This document shows positions 23,199 to 31,428 of a DNA stretch of 41,187 bases, piece after piece (positions within the stretch are counted from its first letter, which is position 1; each line of letters opens with the position of its first letter). Location: assembly GCA_944390535.1 (NCBI GenBank), contig CALXQV010000036.1, positions 1-41,187 of the forward strand, given 5' to 3'. The stretch comes from an uncultured Clostridia bacterium. GTDB lineage: Bacteria; Bacillota; Clostridia; TANB77; CAG-508. The notes below the pieces were generated by a model. It did not search any database, was not told where the DNA came from, and saw only the letters and a program-made list of their open reading frames with translations. Position numbers and translations under genes: made by a program.

Positions 23199-24050
23199 AT
23201 GATAAAATTTACAAAAATGCAAGGGCTAGGGAATGATTATGTCTATATAGATGCTATCCATCAAAATATAGAAAAAGAATCATCTCTAGCTCAATTTGTT
23301 AGTAATCGAAACTTTGGCATTGGGTCAGATGGACTGATTTTAATATGTAAAAGTGAGAGAGCAGACTTTAAAATGAAGATGTTTAATGCAGATGGTAGTG
23401 AAGCAGAAATGTGTGGAAATGGAATTCGTTGTGTAGGAAAATTTGTATATGATAAAGGACTTACCAATAAAACAGAAGTTACCATAGAAACATTAGCAGG
23501 GGTAAAAACATTGCAATTATATGTAGAAAATGGAAAGGTAAAAACTGTAAAGGTGGATATGGGAGAACCAATTCTTACACCAAAAGAAATACCAGTTATT
23601 TCAGCAGAAGAACCAGTAAAAAACTTAACATTACAAGCAAAAGATAAAGAATTTAAATTTACTTGTGTTTCAATGGGAAATCCACATGCTATCACAATCG
23701 TAAAAGATACAAAAGCATTTGAAGTAGATACTTATGGAAAGCTTTTAGAAGTGGATAAAGTATTCCCAAACAAAACAAATGTGGAATTTATAGAAATTGT
23801 AGATAAAAACCATATTAAAATGAGAGTTTGGGAAAGAGGTGCAGGAGAAACCTTAGCATGTGGTACAGGGGCGTGTGCTTCTGTTGTAGCATGTTGTTTA
23901 AATGGTTTGACACAAAATAACGTACAGGTAGAATTATTAGGTGGCATATTGGAAATTGAATGGAATAAAGAAGATAATCATGTATATATGACAGGACCAG
24001 CGGTAACGGTTTTCGAAGGAGAATTATTAGAAATGGTTAAAACAAATTAG
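23199..24050 (+). CDS. dapF: Diaminopimelate epimerase
   Basis: The 283-residue protein carries the two active-site cysteine motifs of Dap[17 protein letters not shown] and [14 protein letters not shown], plus [13 protein letters not shown] at the start. It converts LL- to meso-diaminopimelate for peptidoglycan and lysine. The ATG at 23199 follows AGAAAGGGATGAGATTAAA; an upstream in-frame ATG would add 20 unrelated residues. It lies upstream of dapL, giving the last two steps of the aminotransferase pathway together. Confidence 0.96.
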   Translation: MIKFTKMQGLGNDYVYIDAIHQNIEKESSLAQFVSNRNFGIGSDGLILICKSERADFKMKMFNADGSEAEMCGNGIRCVGKFVYDKGLTNKTEVTIETLAGVKTLQLYVENGKVKTVKVDMGEPILTPKEIPVISAEEPVKNLTLQAKDKEFKFTCVSMGNPHAITIVKDTKAFEVDTYGKLLEVDKVFPNKTNVEFIEIVDKNHIKMRVWERGAGETLACGTGACASVVACCLNGLTQNNVQVELLGGILEIEWNKEDNHVYMTGPAVTVFEGELLEMVKTN

Positions 24051-24153
24051 CATAAAATTAACAAAGAAACGGAAAGTATATATACGTAGAAAAAAGGTTA
24101 TAGGTGAAATCCTACAATAAAAACCTAAATATAAAGATAGAGGAAGGAAATTT

Positions 24154-25389
24154 ATGAGTAAAATAAATGAAAATTTTTTAAATTTGCAAGATAGTTACTT
24201 ATTTTCTACAATAGCAAAAAAAGTAGCAGAATATAGTAAAAAGAATCCAGAGAAGGAGATTATTAAACTAGGAATAGGAGATGTTACAAAACCAATTGTT
24301 CCAGCTTGTTTAGAAGCCATGCATAAGGCAGTTGATGAAATAGGAACACAAGAAGGATTTAAGGGATATGGACCAGAACAAGGATATGAATTTCTAAGAA
24401 AAGCGATTGTAGAACATGATTATGAAGCAAGAGGTGTTCATATAGAATTAGATGAAGTGTTTGTATCTGATGGAGCAAAATGTGACTGTGGTAACATCGT
24501 GGATATATTTGCTAAAGATAATAAGGTAGCTATTACAGATCCTGTATATCCAGTTTATCTAGACACAAATGTGATGTCAGGAAGAAGTGGAAAATATCAT
24601 GAAGAAAAGGGAATATATGAAAATATTGTGTATTTACCAGTAACAGCTGAAAATGATTTTAAACCAGCTTTACCAAAAGAAAAAGTGGATATGATTTACT
24701 TATGTTTTCCAAACAATCCAACAGGAACCGTATTAACAAAAGAGGACTTAAAAGTTTGGGTAGACTATGCAAAAGAAAACAATAGTATTATACTATATGA
24801 TGCAGCTTATGAGGCATTTATAGAAGAAAAAGATATACCACACAGTATTTATGAAGTAGAAGGAGCAAAAGAGGTAGCAATTGAATTTAAGAGCTTTTCA
24901 AAAACAGCAGGTTTTACAGGTGTTAGATGTGCCTATGTAGTCATTCCAAAAACAGTAAAAGGATATACAAGCAATGGAGAGGAAATGGCATTAAATACAC
25001 TTTGGAATAGAAGAACTTGTACAAAGTTTAATGGGGTATCTTATGTTGTGCAAAAAGCAGCAGAAGCGACCTATACGAAAGAAGGCAGAAAACAAATAGA
25101 AGAAAATCTTCAATATTATAAAGAAAATGCAAGAATTATCAAAAATGGATTAGAAGAGGCAGGATTTACAGTATATGGAGCTGTTAATTCACCTTACATA
25201 TGGTTAAAAGTACCAAAAGGGATGACATCATGGGAATTTTTTGATAAATTATTAGAAGAGATAAACATAGTAGGAACACCAGGTAGTGGATTTGGACCTC
25301 ATGGAGAAGGTTACTTTAGATTAACTGCTTTTGGAACAAAAGAAAATACAGTAAAAGCGGTGGAAAGAATAAAAAATTGGAATAGATAA
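24154..25389 (+). CDS. dapL: LL-diaminopimelate aminotransferase
   Basis: The 411-residue class I/II aminotransferase shows DapL marks: [57 protein letters not shown] and the PLP lysine in [13 protein letters not shown], with [16 protein letters not shown] at the end. It makes LL-diaminopimelate from tetrahydrodipicolinate in one step, using glutamate. dapF is 103 bp upstream, with a small hairpin (TAGG...CCTA) between. The start follows GAGGAAGGAAATTT. A terminator follows. Confidence 0.96.
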   Translation: MSKINENFLNLQDSYLFSTIAKKVAEYSKKNPEKEIIKLGIGDVTKPIVPACLEAMHKAVDEIGTQEGFKGYGPEQGYEFLRKAIVEHDYEARGVHIELDEVFVSDGAKCDCGNIVDIFAKDNKVAITDPVYPVYLDTNVMSGRSGKYHEEKGIYENIVYLPVTAENDFKPALPKEKVDMIYLCFPNNPTGTVLTKEDLKVWVDYAKENNSIILYDAAYEAFIEEKDIPHSIYEVEGAKEVAIEFKSFSKTAGFTGVRCAYVVIPKTVKGYTSNGEEMALNTLWNRRTCTKFNGVSYVVQKAAEATYTKEGRKQIEENLQYYKENARIIKNGLEEAGFTVYGAVNSPYIWLKVPKGMTSWEFFDKLLEEINIVGTPGSGFGPHGEGYFRLTAFGTKENTVKAVERIKNWNR

Positions 25390-25397
25390 TAAAAGTA

Positions 25398-25434
25398 AAC
25401 TGTAAATAGAAACAATCTATTTGCAGTTATTTTA
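25398..25434 (+). terminator. Terminator after dapL
   Basis: AACTGTAAATAGA (25398-25410) pairs with TCTATTTGCAGTT (25416-25428) with one G-U pair and a 5-nt loop, followed by ATTTTATT. Confidence 0.75.
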
Positions 25435-25600
25435 TTGAATAGGAAAAATTGCTTTTTCCTATTCAATAAAAAACAACATTGCACAGAAAAATTGCATAGC
25501 AATTTTTCGCGTCGACAAATCTTTACGCTTCTTTGAGAACTTAAATATATATAGTTAAATTAGAAAAGTAGAGAAAAGTTCTCGCGAAGCGAGATTTGTC
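25431..25600. repeat. Composite of nested hairpins (dispersed repeat, copy 2)
   Basis: A perfect 18-bp stem (25431-25448 with 25453-25470, loop TTGC) is followed by a perfect 10-bp stem GAAAAATTGC-ATA-GCAATTTTTC (25486-25508). A degenerate inverted copy (25515-25542) faces AAGTTCTCGCGAAGCGAGATTTGT at about 25577-25599. The 23 bases 25572-25594 are identical to 3457-3479, and the CTATTCAA hairpin also matches the first copy. The whole 25390-25813 gap holds no gene apart from these hairpins and the promoter at its end. Confidence 0.65.
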
Positions 25601-25750
25601 CTTGTATATAAAAATGATAATATAAAAGTAACCAAAAAAAGGAAAATAAATATCTCATATTTTATGTTCAAAAGAAAAATATATAAATATAAAAAGAATG
25701 TATAATTCGTAAATAGGAAATAGAAAAGTGAACAAAAGTTTGAATACATA

Positions 25751-25779
25751 TTGACTTTTTAAAATAGAATTTATATAAT
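25751..25779 (+). promoter_or_regulatory. Promoter of the HD-domain/ruvA/rarA genes
   Basis: TTGACT (25751-25756) and TATAAT (25774-25779) with a 17-bp spacer, 34 bp before the start of the HD-domain gene. Confidence 0.8.
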
Positions 25780-25813
25780 GTGAAAGAATAATATAAATAA
25801 AAAGGAGCAAAAA

Positions 25814-26368
25814 ATGAAAGAAGAATTTTTAAATTTATTAAAAAAAGTAAATAGAGAAGGAATAGAAGAAATCATCAATTTTCTAGAAAAATCAGATTTT
25901 TTTAAAGCACCTGCAAGTACAAGATTTCATGGAGACCATGAAGGCGGTCTAGTAGAGCATAGTTTAAAGGTTTATGAGATATTGAAACATAAGGTAGAAC
26001 ATAATATTAAAGGAATTACTGTACCAGAAGAATCTATTATTATTATTGGATTATTACATGACATTTGTAAGACCAATTTTTATAAAGTAGATTATAGAAA
26101 TGCAAAAAATGCATTAGGGGTATGGGAAAAAGTACCATACTATACAATAGAAGATACGATTCCATATGGGCATGGAGAAAAATCAGTTATGATGATTACA
26201 GAATACATGAAATTAACACCAGAAGAAAAGTATGCCATTCGTTGGCATATGGGTTATACAGAGCCAAAAGAATTATATAATGCCATAGGGGCTTCTTATA
26301 CAAAATATCCAATAGCATTATTAACACATGAAGCAGATTTAGAAGCGACATATTTTTATGATACATAA
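25814..26368 (+). CDS. HD-domain hydrolase of unknown substrate
   Basis: The 184-residue protein has an HD fold: HGDHEGGLVEHSLKVYEIL (first metal His), GLLHDICKTNFY (HD pair), YGHGEKSVMMI and IRWHMG (further His ligands), and ALLTHEADLEATYF (last Asp). Similar stand-alone HD proteins resemble the C-terminal part of YhaM-type nucleases but lack the OB domain, so the substrate is unknown. The start follows AAAAAGGAGCAAAAA. ruvA begins 50 bp downstream, and the two probably share the promoter at 25751. Confidence 0.8.
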   Translation: MKEEFLNLLKKVNREGIEEIINFLEKSDFFKAPASTRFHGDHEGGLVEHSLKVYEILKHKVEHNIKGITVPEESIIIIGLLHDICKTNFYKVDYRNAKNALGVWEKVPYYTIEDTIPYGHGEKSVMMITEYMKLTPEEKYAIRWHMGYTEPKELYNAIGASYTKYPIALLTHEADLEATYFYDT

Positions 26369-26418
26369 AAAGTAGATATTAGAAATTTAGTAAATATAAA
26401 AAGGGAAAGGAATTAGGT

Positions 26419-27057
26419 ATGTTAGCATATATAAAAGGAACATTAGAAATGAAAATGACAGAATATGTGGTAATTGATGTAGGAGGACTAGGTTACAAAG
26501 TATTCATGTCAGGAATTGGAATGGAAAAATTAGGAGAGGTAGGAAGTCAAGTAAAAGTACATACATATTATCGAGTGAGAGAAGATGATATCAGTATATA
26601 TGGATTTAATACAAATGAAGAATTGAGAATGTTTGAATTATTAGTATCTGTTAGTGGTGTAGGAGCCAAAACAGCATTAGCTATGTTAGCTGTTTGTACA
26701 CCATCTGAATTTGTATTAGCCATTGTCTCAGAAGATATCAATGTATTAACATCTATTCCAGGAATTGGACCAAAATCTGCTAAAAGAATTATTCTAGAGC
26801 TAAAAGACAAAATTAAGAAAGAGCAACAAATACAAGAATTAACAAATGCCTCAAAAACAAATAAAGAGGTAGTTGAAACAAATATAAAAGTAAAACAAAT
26901 GATTGAAAATGATAATAAGGTGCAAGAAGCACTAGCAGCATTACAGGTTTTAGGATATAACAAAAAGGAAATTGAAAAAGCATTGATGAAAATAGATAAA
27001 ACAAATTTAACCACAGAAGATTTAATAAAAAAAGGACTAACAATTTTAGCAAATTAA
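26419..27057 (+). CDS. ruvA: Holliday junction branch migration protein RuvA
   Basis: The 212-residue protein has the three RuvA parts: an N-terminal OB fold (LAYIKGTLEMKMTEYVVIDVGG-like start, HTYYRVREDDISIYGF), two helix-hairpin-helix motifs (LVSVSGVGAKTALAML and LTSIPGIGPKSAKRIILELKDK), and a C-terminal three-helix domain (VQEALAALQVLGYNKKEIEKAL) that contacts RuvB. It binds four-way junctions during recombination. ruvB usually follows; here the next gene is rarA instead. The start follows GGGAAAGGAATTAGGT. Confidence 0.96.
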   Translation: MLAYIKGTLEMKMTEYVVIDVGGLGYKVFMSGIGMEKLGEVGSQVKVHTYYRVREDDISIYGFNTNEELRMFELLVSVSGVGAKTALAMLAVCTPSEFVLAIVSEDINVLTSIPGIGPKSAKRIILELKDKIKKEQQIQELTNASKTNKEVVETNIKVKQMIENDNKVQEALAALQVLGYNKKEIEKALMKIDKTNLTTEDLIKKGLTILAN

Positions 27058-27167
27058 AAGTAACAATAATCAATTTTTATGAATACAACAAAAAAAGATA
27101 ACAAGCAAAAAGAAATAAAAATATTGATAAAATAAATTTTGTTATCTTTCTAATTCTGGAGGGAAAT

Positions 27168-28412
27168 ATGAATAGTAACGAGCCATTAGCTTTTAGAGTA
27201 AGACCGAGAACTTTAGAAGAATATGTTGGGCAAGAACATGTTTTAGGAAAAGATAAAATATTATATCGAACGATTAAAGCAGATAGATTATCTAGTATTA
27301 TTTTATTTGGACCACCTGGTTGTGGAAAAACCTCATTAGCAAGAGTGATTAGTGAAACAACCAAATATAAATTCTATAAAATAAATGCAGTTACTTCTGG
27401 TGTAGCAGATATTAAGAGGGTAGTAGAAGAAACCAAAAATTTTATGATAAATCCAGCAGGAAAAAGTATTTTGTTCATTGATGAGATACATAGATTTAAT
27501 AAATTACAACAAGATGCATTATTACCATTTGTAGAAAATGGAACAGTTATTCTAATAGGAGCAACAACAGAAAATCCATACTTTGAGGTAAATAAAGCTT
27601 TAATTTCTAGGTCAATGGTGATAAAATTAGAGCCATTAACCATAGAAAATATTTTTACTATTTTAAAAAATGCCATTACTAGAAAAGACGGATTAGGAGA
27701 ATATAATCTAAAAGTAGAAGATGAAACATTAAAAAAATTAGCTATCATTGCAAATGGTGATGTCAGAACAGCTTTAAATGGGTTAGAAGTTGCAGTATTA
27801 ACGACAAGTATGAATGTAGATGGATATATTCATATTACAGATGAAATTATCCAAAATAGTGTGCAAGATAGAAAAGCGATATTTGATAAAAATGGAGAAG
27901 CACACTATGATAATATTAGTGCATTTATTAAATCTATGAGAGGTTCTGATCCTGATGCGGTTGTATTTTATTTAGCAAGAGCTTTAAATGGAGGAGAAGA
28001 TCCTATGTTTTTAGCAAGAAGAATTGTTATTTGTGCTTCAGAAGACGTAGGGCTAGCAAATCCACAAGCACTTGTAGTTGCTAATAATGCTATGCAAGCT
28101 GTTCATATGGTAGGAATGCCAGAAGCAAGAATTATATTGTCAGAAGCAGCAATATATGTAGCCTTATCTAAAAAATCAAATGCAAGTTATTTAGCAATTA
28201 ATCAGGCTTTAGAAGATGTAAAAAATAAAGAAACAGGGGAAGTACCAATGCATCTACGAAATGCACCAATTGAAGATATGAAAGATTTAGGATATAGTAA
28301 TGGATATCTATATCCACATGATTTTCCAGGACACTATGTCGAACAACAATATTTACCAGATGAAATGTTAGGCACAAAATATTATATAAAAGATGAAAAT
28401 ATAAATTTATAA
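27168..28412 (+). CDS. rarA: Replication-associated recombination protein RarA (MgsA)
   Basis: The 414-residue AAA+ ATPase has FRVRPRTLEEYVGQEHVLG, Walker A FGPPGCGKTSLAR, Walker B ILFIDEIHRFNK, sensor 1 ATTENPYFEVN and the C-terminal tetramer-forming domain (MHLRNAPIEDMKDLGY). These identify RarA, not RuvB, whose motifs differ (LFPGPPGLGKTT type). It acts at stalled replication forks. The start follows TCTGGAGGGAAAT. Between ruvA and rarA, AAAGATAACAA (27094-27104) can pair with TTGTTATCTTT (27139-27149) around a 34-nt loop. Confidence 0.93.
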   Translation: MNSNEPLAFRVRPRTLEEYVGQEHVLGKDKILYRTIKADRLSSIILFGPPGCGKTSLARVISETTKYKFYKINAVTSGVADIKRVVEETKNFMINPAGKSILFIDEIHRFNKLQQDALLPFVENGTVILIGATTENPYFEVNKALISRSMVIKLEPLTIENIFTILKNAITRKDGLGEYNLKVEDETLKKLAIIANGDVRTALNGLEVAVLTTSMNVDGYIHITDEIIQNSVQDRKAIFDKNGEAHYDNISAFIKSMRGSDPDAVVFYLARALNGGEDPMFLARRIVICASEDVGLANPQALVVANNAMQAVHMVGMPEARIILSEAAIYVALSKKSNASYLAINQALEDVKNKETGEVPMHLRNAPIEDMKDLGYSNGYLYPHDFPGHYVEQQYLPDEMLGTKYYIKDENINL

Positions 28413-28436
28413 GAAAAAAATAGAACATTATATAAG

Positions 28437-28480
28437 AAAGATGACATTTTATAAAAAAATTGTCATCTTTATATTTTTTT
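28437..28480 (+). terminator. Terminator after rarA
   Basis: AAAGATGACA (28437-28446) pairs with TGTCATCTTT (28461-28470); a T-rich stretch follows at 28473-28480. Confidence 0.75.
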
Positions 28481-28545
28481 GTATAAAATATACGATTATA
28501 AGAAAAAATAAATAGAAAATATATGCAAAAAAATAGGAGGATACA

Positions 28546-28767
28546 ATGCACCAGTCTAATAAAAAAGAAGTGTATTCGAAAGAAAGCGAATGGAAAAATC
28601 AAGATGAACAATATAGATTTGAATTACAAAAATTTTTAGATATAGTAGAAAATGTAAAAGATGAAGAACTACGAAAAGAAATTATTTATCAAATGTTAAA
28701 ATGTGATAAAAGAATTACTCAACTAGCAGAAAATATATTTGATAAATTAAAAAAAGATGAAAGATAA
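28546..28767 (+). CDS. Unknown 73-residue helical protein
   Basis: I do not recognise this protein. It starts after AATAGGAGGATACA and is made of charged helices (RFELQKFLDIVENVKDEELRKEIIYQML and ITQLAENIFDKLKKD), with no membrane segment or signal peptide. A single Cys is present. The strong ribosome binding site makes it a likely real gene. It stands between rarA and a transporter pair. Confidence 0.6.
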   Translation: MHQSNKKEVYSKESEWKNQDEQYRFELQKFLDIVENVKDEELRKEIIYQMLKCDKRITQLAENIFDKLKKDER

Positions 28768-28803
28768 AGTATAAAAAAAACGAAATTGTAAAAAATAGAA
28801 AAT

Positions 28804-29160
28804 ATGAAAAATATAGTAAAAAAAATGATAATAGGGATACTGGCAGGATTTGTGAGTGGACTTTTTTCAACAGGTGGAGGAATGATTCTCGTACCAGCAT
28901 TTATATATTTATTAAATATGGAAGATAGAAAAGCAAGAGGGACTTCTATATTTTGTATATTACCAATGGTGATGACAAGTGGATTTTTCTATTATAAAGG
29001 AAATTACATTAATTGGAATATTTCTATACTTTGTGCAATTGGCGGAATGATAGGAGGATATATAGGAGCAAAAGTCCTAAGAAAGATACCTGTGCAATAT
29101 TTAAAAATAGCATTTACTATTTTTTTGGTATATGCTTCCTATAAAATGATTTTTAATTAA
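28804..29160 (+). CDS. TauE/SafE (TSUP) family half-transporter, first gene
   Basis: The 118-residue protein has four hydrophobic helices and the TSUP repeat start GILAGFVSGLFSTGGGMILVPAF, followed by RKARGTSIFCILP and IGGMIGGYIGAKVLRKIP. A full TSUP transporter has about 250 residues with two such repeats; this gene codes for one. The second half is the next gene, 9 bp downstream. No good ribosome binding site is seen before the ATG. Members move sulfite, sulfonates or other small anions across the membrane; the substrate here is unknown. Confidence 0.82.
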   Translation: MKNIVKKMIIGILAGFVSGLFSTGGGMILVPAFIYLLNMEDRKARGTSIFCILPMVMTSGFFYYKGNYINWNISILCAIGGMIGGYIGAKVLRKIPVQYLKIAFTIFLVYASYKMIFN

Positions 29161-29169
29161 GAGGATGAC

Positions 29170-29565
29170 ATGGTAGAAATTTTAATAGGTATACTATCTG
29201 GAATTATTAGTGGAACAGGAATGGGAGGAGGAACAATCTTAATCTTTCTCCTTGTATATTTGATAGGAATAGAACAGCATATTGCACAAGCAACCAACTT
29301 AATTTTCTTTATCCCTACATCTATCATTGCTATTATAATTAATTGGAAACATAAAAATATTGCATTACAAAGTGCAGTTTTGATATCTGTATTTGGAATC
29401 CTAGGTGCTATTATTGGGGCCAATATATCTATTCATATCAATGTAAATATATTAAAAAAATGTTTTGGAATATTTTTAGCAGTAATTGCTATTCATGAAA
29501 TATATACCATTATAAAATGGTATAAAAAACAAAAAACGCGAGATACTAATAAAAATGAAAATTAA
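29170..29565 (+). CDS. TauE/SafE (TSUP) family half-transporter, second gene
   Basis: The 131-residue protein has the same repeat: GILSGIISGTGMGGGTILIFLLVYL, HIAQATNLIFFIPTSIIA and FGILGAIIGANISIHI, then a short basic tail (WYKKQKTR). Its AAGAGGATGAC ribosome binding site overlaps the end of the first half-gene, so the two are translationally linked and likely form a heteromer. The two frames are each complete with their own start and so are not simply one gene broken by a mutation. Confidence 0.82.
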   Translation: MVEILIGILSGIISGTGMGGGTILIFLLVYLIGIEQHIAQATNLIFFIPTSIIAIIINWKHKNIALQSAVLISVFGILGAIIGANISIHINVNILKKCFGIFLAVIAIHEIYTIIKWYKKQKTRDTNKNEN

Positions 29566-29589
29566 AAAATATTAGAGAGGATGATGAAT

Positions 29590-29730
29590 ATGAAATTTGT
29601 AAAAGGTGTTGTAATAGGAGGATTATTAGTTACAGGAGCAGCAATGATGTATACAGAAATGGGAAAAAGTACAAAAAGAAAAATGATGAAAAAAGGAAGA
29701 CAAATGGTTAGAAAAATGGGAATAGTATAA
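29590..29730 (+). CDS. Small basic membrane protein
   Basis: The 46-residue protein has an N-terminal hydrophobic segment (FVKGVVIGGLLVTGAAMMY) followed by a strongly basic tail rich in Lys, Arg and Met (KRKMMKKGRQMVRKMG). It resembles small YtxH-like proteins common in clostridia but is too short to assign. GAGAGG lies 9 bp before the chosen ATG; two more ATG codons occur just upstream in frame. It follows the transporter pair by 24 bp and precedes a strong terminator. Confidence 0.6.
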   Translation: MKFVKGVVIGGLLVTGAAMMYTEMGKSTKRKMMKKGRQMVRKMGIV

Positions 29731-29795
29731 GGTTGTATCCATATATATAGATAATGTATATAAGATTAGATAAAACTAATTTAATGTATAAGATA

Positions 29796-29828
29796 AAAAG
29801 AAGATGCCCCAACAGCATCTTCTTTTAA
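29796..29828. terminator. Bidirectional terminator
   Basis: AAAAGAAGATGC (29796-29807) pairs with GCATCTTCTTTT (29815-29826) with a 7-nt loop, between convergent genes. Confidence 0.9.
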
Positions 29829-29840
29829 AAGCTATTAAAA

Positions 29841-30302
29841 TTAACAATCTGGTTTTTCTGGATAATCAGGTCTTTTATCTTCCTCTTTTTTGTGTTCACA
29901 CTTTTCAGCTTCTAAAAAGCAATCACATTTTTCATGTTTTTCACCTTTTAGACATTTTCCTTCATGATGACATTTTGCACAAATTTTAATTTTTTTTGTG
30001 TCATTTACCCAAATTTGTAAAGCATATTGTTTTCCTGGACATAAAGGTCCAAAAACAAATTCACCTTCACAATCTGTAAAAGTATGGCCAATTGGTCTAC
30101 GTTCTTCTTTACCACAATCATAAACGACTTCAACTAATTTTACAGCAGCATCTGCAACTGGCTCTTTGAAGCAATTTTTTACAACACCGTAAATAACATC
30201 TCTGTTATCTTCTGGTAAAGTGATGTCTAGATCAAATTGTTTCCCTCCTGATATTACACCATCAATATCTAAAATTTGACATGGTTTTTTATTATTTTCC
30301 AT
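29841..30302 (-). CDS. Cys-rich protein with carboxypeptidase-regulatory-like domain
   Basis: The 153-residue protein starts after AAAGGGTGATTTTATA. Residues about 35-105 read as a beta-sandwich of the carboxypeptidase regulatory (CarboxypepD_reg) type: IYGVVKNCFKEPVADAAVKLVEV, GHTFTDCEGEFVFGPLCPGKQYALQIW. The last 45 residues are rich in Cys, His, Lys and Glu (CAKCHHEGKC, KCDCFLEAEKCEHK), with at least eight Cys. There is no signal peptide. Such Cys-rich proteins of clostridia are often found in the spore coat or exosporium, but here that is only a suggestion. Confidence 0.65.
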   Translation of the reverse strand: MENNKKPCQILDIDGVISGGKQFDLDITLPEDNRDVIYGVVKNCFKEPVADAAVKLVEVVYDCGKEERRPIGHTFTDCEGEFVFGPLCPGKQYALQIWVNDTKKIKICAKCHHEGKCLKGEKHEKCDCFLEAEKCEHKKEEDKRPDYPEKPDC

Positions 30303-30389
30303 TATAAAATCACCCTTTCTAAACAACTTATGTTGTTTTATATATTATATGAGGAAATTTGTCGAAAGTGAAAAAATAAAATAAAAAAG

Positions 30390-30417
30390 TTTACAAGTAA
30401 TTTTTTTGTGGTATAAT
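30390..30417 (+). promoter_or_regulatory. Promoter of the 30447 gene
   Basis: TTTACA (30390-30395) and TATAAT (30412-30417) with a 16-bp spacer, 30 bp before the start codon. Confidence 0.7.
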
Positions 30418-30446
30418 GTAAAAGAATTAACATAGGAGGAAAAAAC

Positions 30447-31334
30447 ATGAGTAAAAAAACAAAAAAGAAGAAAGAAGAGAAAATTGCAGATTATGCTAAC
30501 AATTTAATAAGAAGAATTGAAAAAAGAAAGAGAAGAGAACTTACACCAAAAGAAATGGAAGTAGCATTTAAAATAGCAGAAGAAAAAGTAGAAAAAAAGG
30601 AAAGAAGAAGACGAGCAATTTTAGGTATTTTAGCAGCAATAGGAATAGGAAGTAGAGCGGTTGCATTACTAAATTCAGCAGAAAAGGCTGAAGCACAACC
30701 AGAACAAATAGGACAAGAAACGGAAAATATTGACGAGAAAGATAATAAAGAGATAAAAACAGATAGAGAAAAATACCTAGAGGAGCTTAGAGAAAGTGTA
30801 GATACCGAAAACGGTATTAATGAGACAGAGGAAAATCTGGATAAGGTAATTGATGAAATTTTAGAAGAGTATAATGCGAACTTACCAGAAGAACAAAAAA
30901 TCAAACAAGAAGATTTAGGCGTTATTAATCAAGCCAGTGGAAGCATAGGACAAATCACAAAAGATAGCTCTGGGAAATATGTAAAAGCACCTATAACAGC
31001 AGATGAATCAAAAGAGTATGTAGATGAAGAAGTAAAAGATGGGTATTATTTGGTAAATAATCATGGTAATGAAACAGTTGCAGGAATGATAAGAACAAAA
31101 GATGGTTATTATGAAATTCAAGTAGATTATGCAAGTATAACAGATGGTGATAATGGTAGAGATACATATACAAGAAATCCAGATACCTATGTAAATTTAG
31201 AAGAACTATTTAGTGAACAATTAGAAAGCGGAGAAATCAACTGGGAAACAATTGGAGAATCTTTTGAAGAGTATTATCAAGAAAGACTTCAAAATTTACA
31301 AAATACAAAAGAAGATGAAGGATTGGAACATTAG
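30447..31334 (+). CDS. Unknown membrane-anchored, charged protein
   Basis: I do not recognise this 295-residue protein. Residues 1-55 are extremely basic (KKTKKKKEEK, RRIEKRKRRE, KKERRRRA), followed by one hydrophobic segment (AILGILAAIGIGSRAVALL, about 55-73). Then comes a long Glu/Lys/Asp-rich region (about 75-150). The last ~150 residues contain GYYLVNNHGNETVAGMIRTKDGYYEIQVDY and DTYVNLEELFSEQLESGEINWE. It has a strong ATAGGAGGAAAAAAC start site. The layout suggests a cytoplasmic basic end that could bind nucleic acid or lipid head groups and an outer acidic part. Confidence 0.65.
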   Translation: MSKKTKKKKEEKIADYANNLIRRIEKRKRRELTPKEMEVAFKIAEEKVEKKERRRRAILGILAAIGIGSRAVALLNSAEKAEAQPEQIGQETENIDEKDNKEIKTDREKYLEELRESVDTENGINETEENLDKVIDEILEEYNANLPEEQKIKQEDLGVINQASGSIGQITKDSSGKYVKAPITADESKEYVDEEVKDGYYLVNNHGNETVAGMIRTKDGYYEIQVDYASITDGDNGRDTYTRNPDTYVNLEELFSEQLESGEINWETIGESFEEYYQERLQNLQNTKEDEGLEH

Positions 31335-31369
31335 AAAGAAGAAAATAAAAATTAACAGAAGAGTATAAA

Positions 31370-31428
31370 ATATCCACTCTTTGCAAACAATATGTGTAAA
31401 ACATATTTGCAAGGAGTGGGATTTTTTT
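31370..31428 (+). promoter_or_regulatory. Terminator-like hairpin containing the ribosome binding site of the giant gene
   Basis: ATCCACTCTTTGCAAA (31372-31387) pairs with TTTGCAAGGAGTGGGAT (31406-31422) with one bulge and one G-U pair, and ATATGT pairs with ACATAT inside. Seven T residues follow and run into the TTG start at 31427. The right arm holds AAGGAGTGGG, the ribosome binding site. The layout repeats that at 8195-8250. Confidence 0.6.

Noticed and set aside
30360..30366. TGTCGAA, a possible Spo0A-binding box upstream of the 30447 gene
   Set aside because: A 7-base match is expected several times by chance in 41 kb; another copy lies inside rarA near 28337. There is no second box and no support from gene function.
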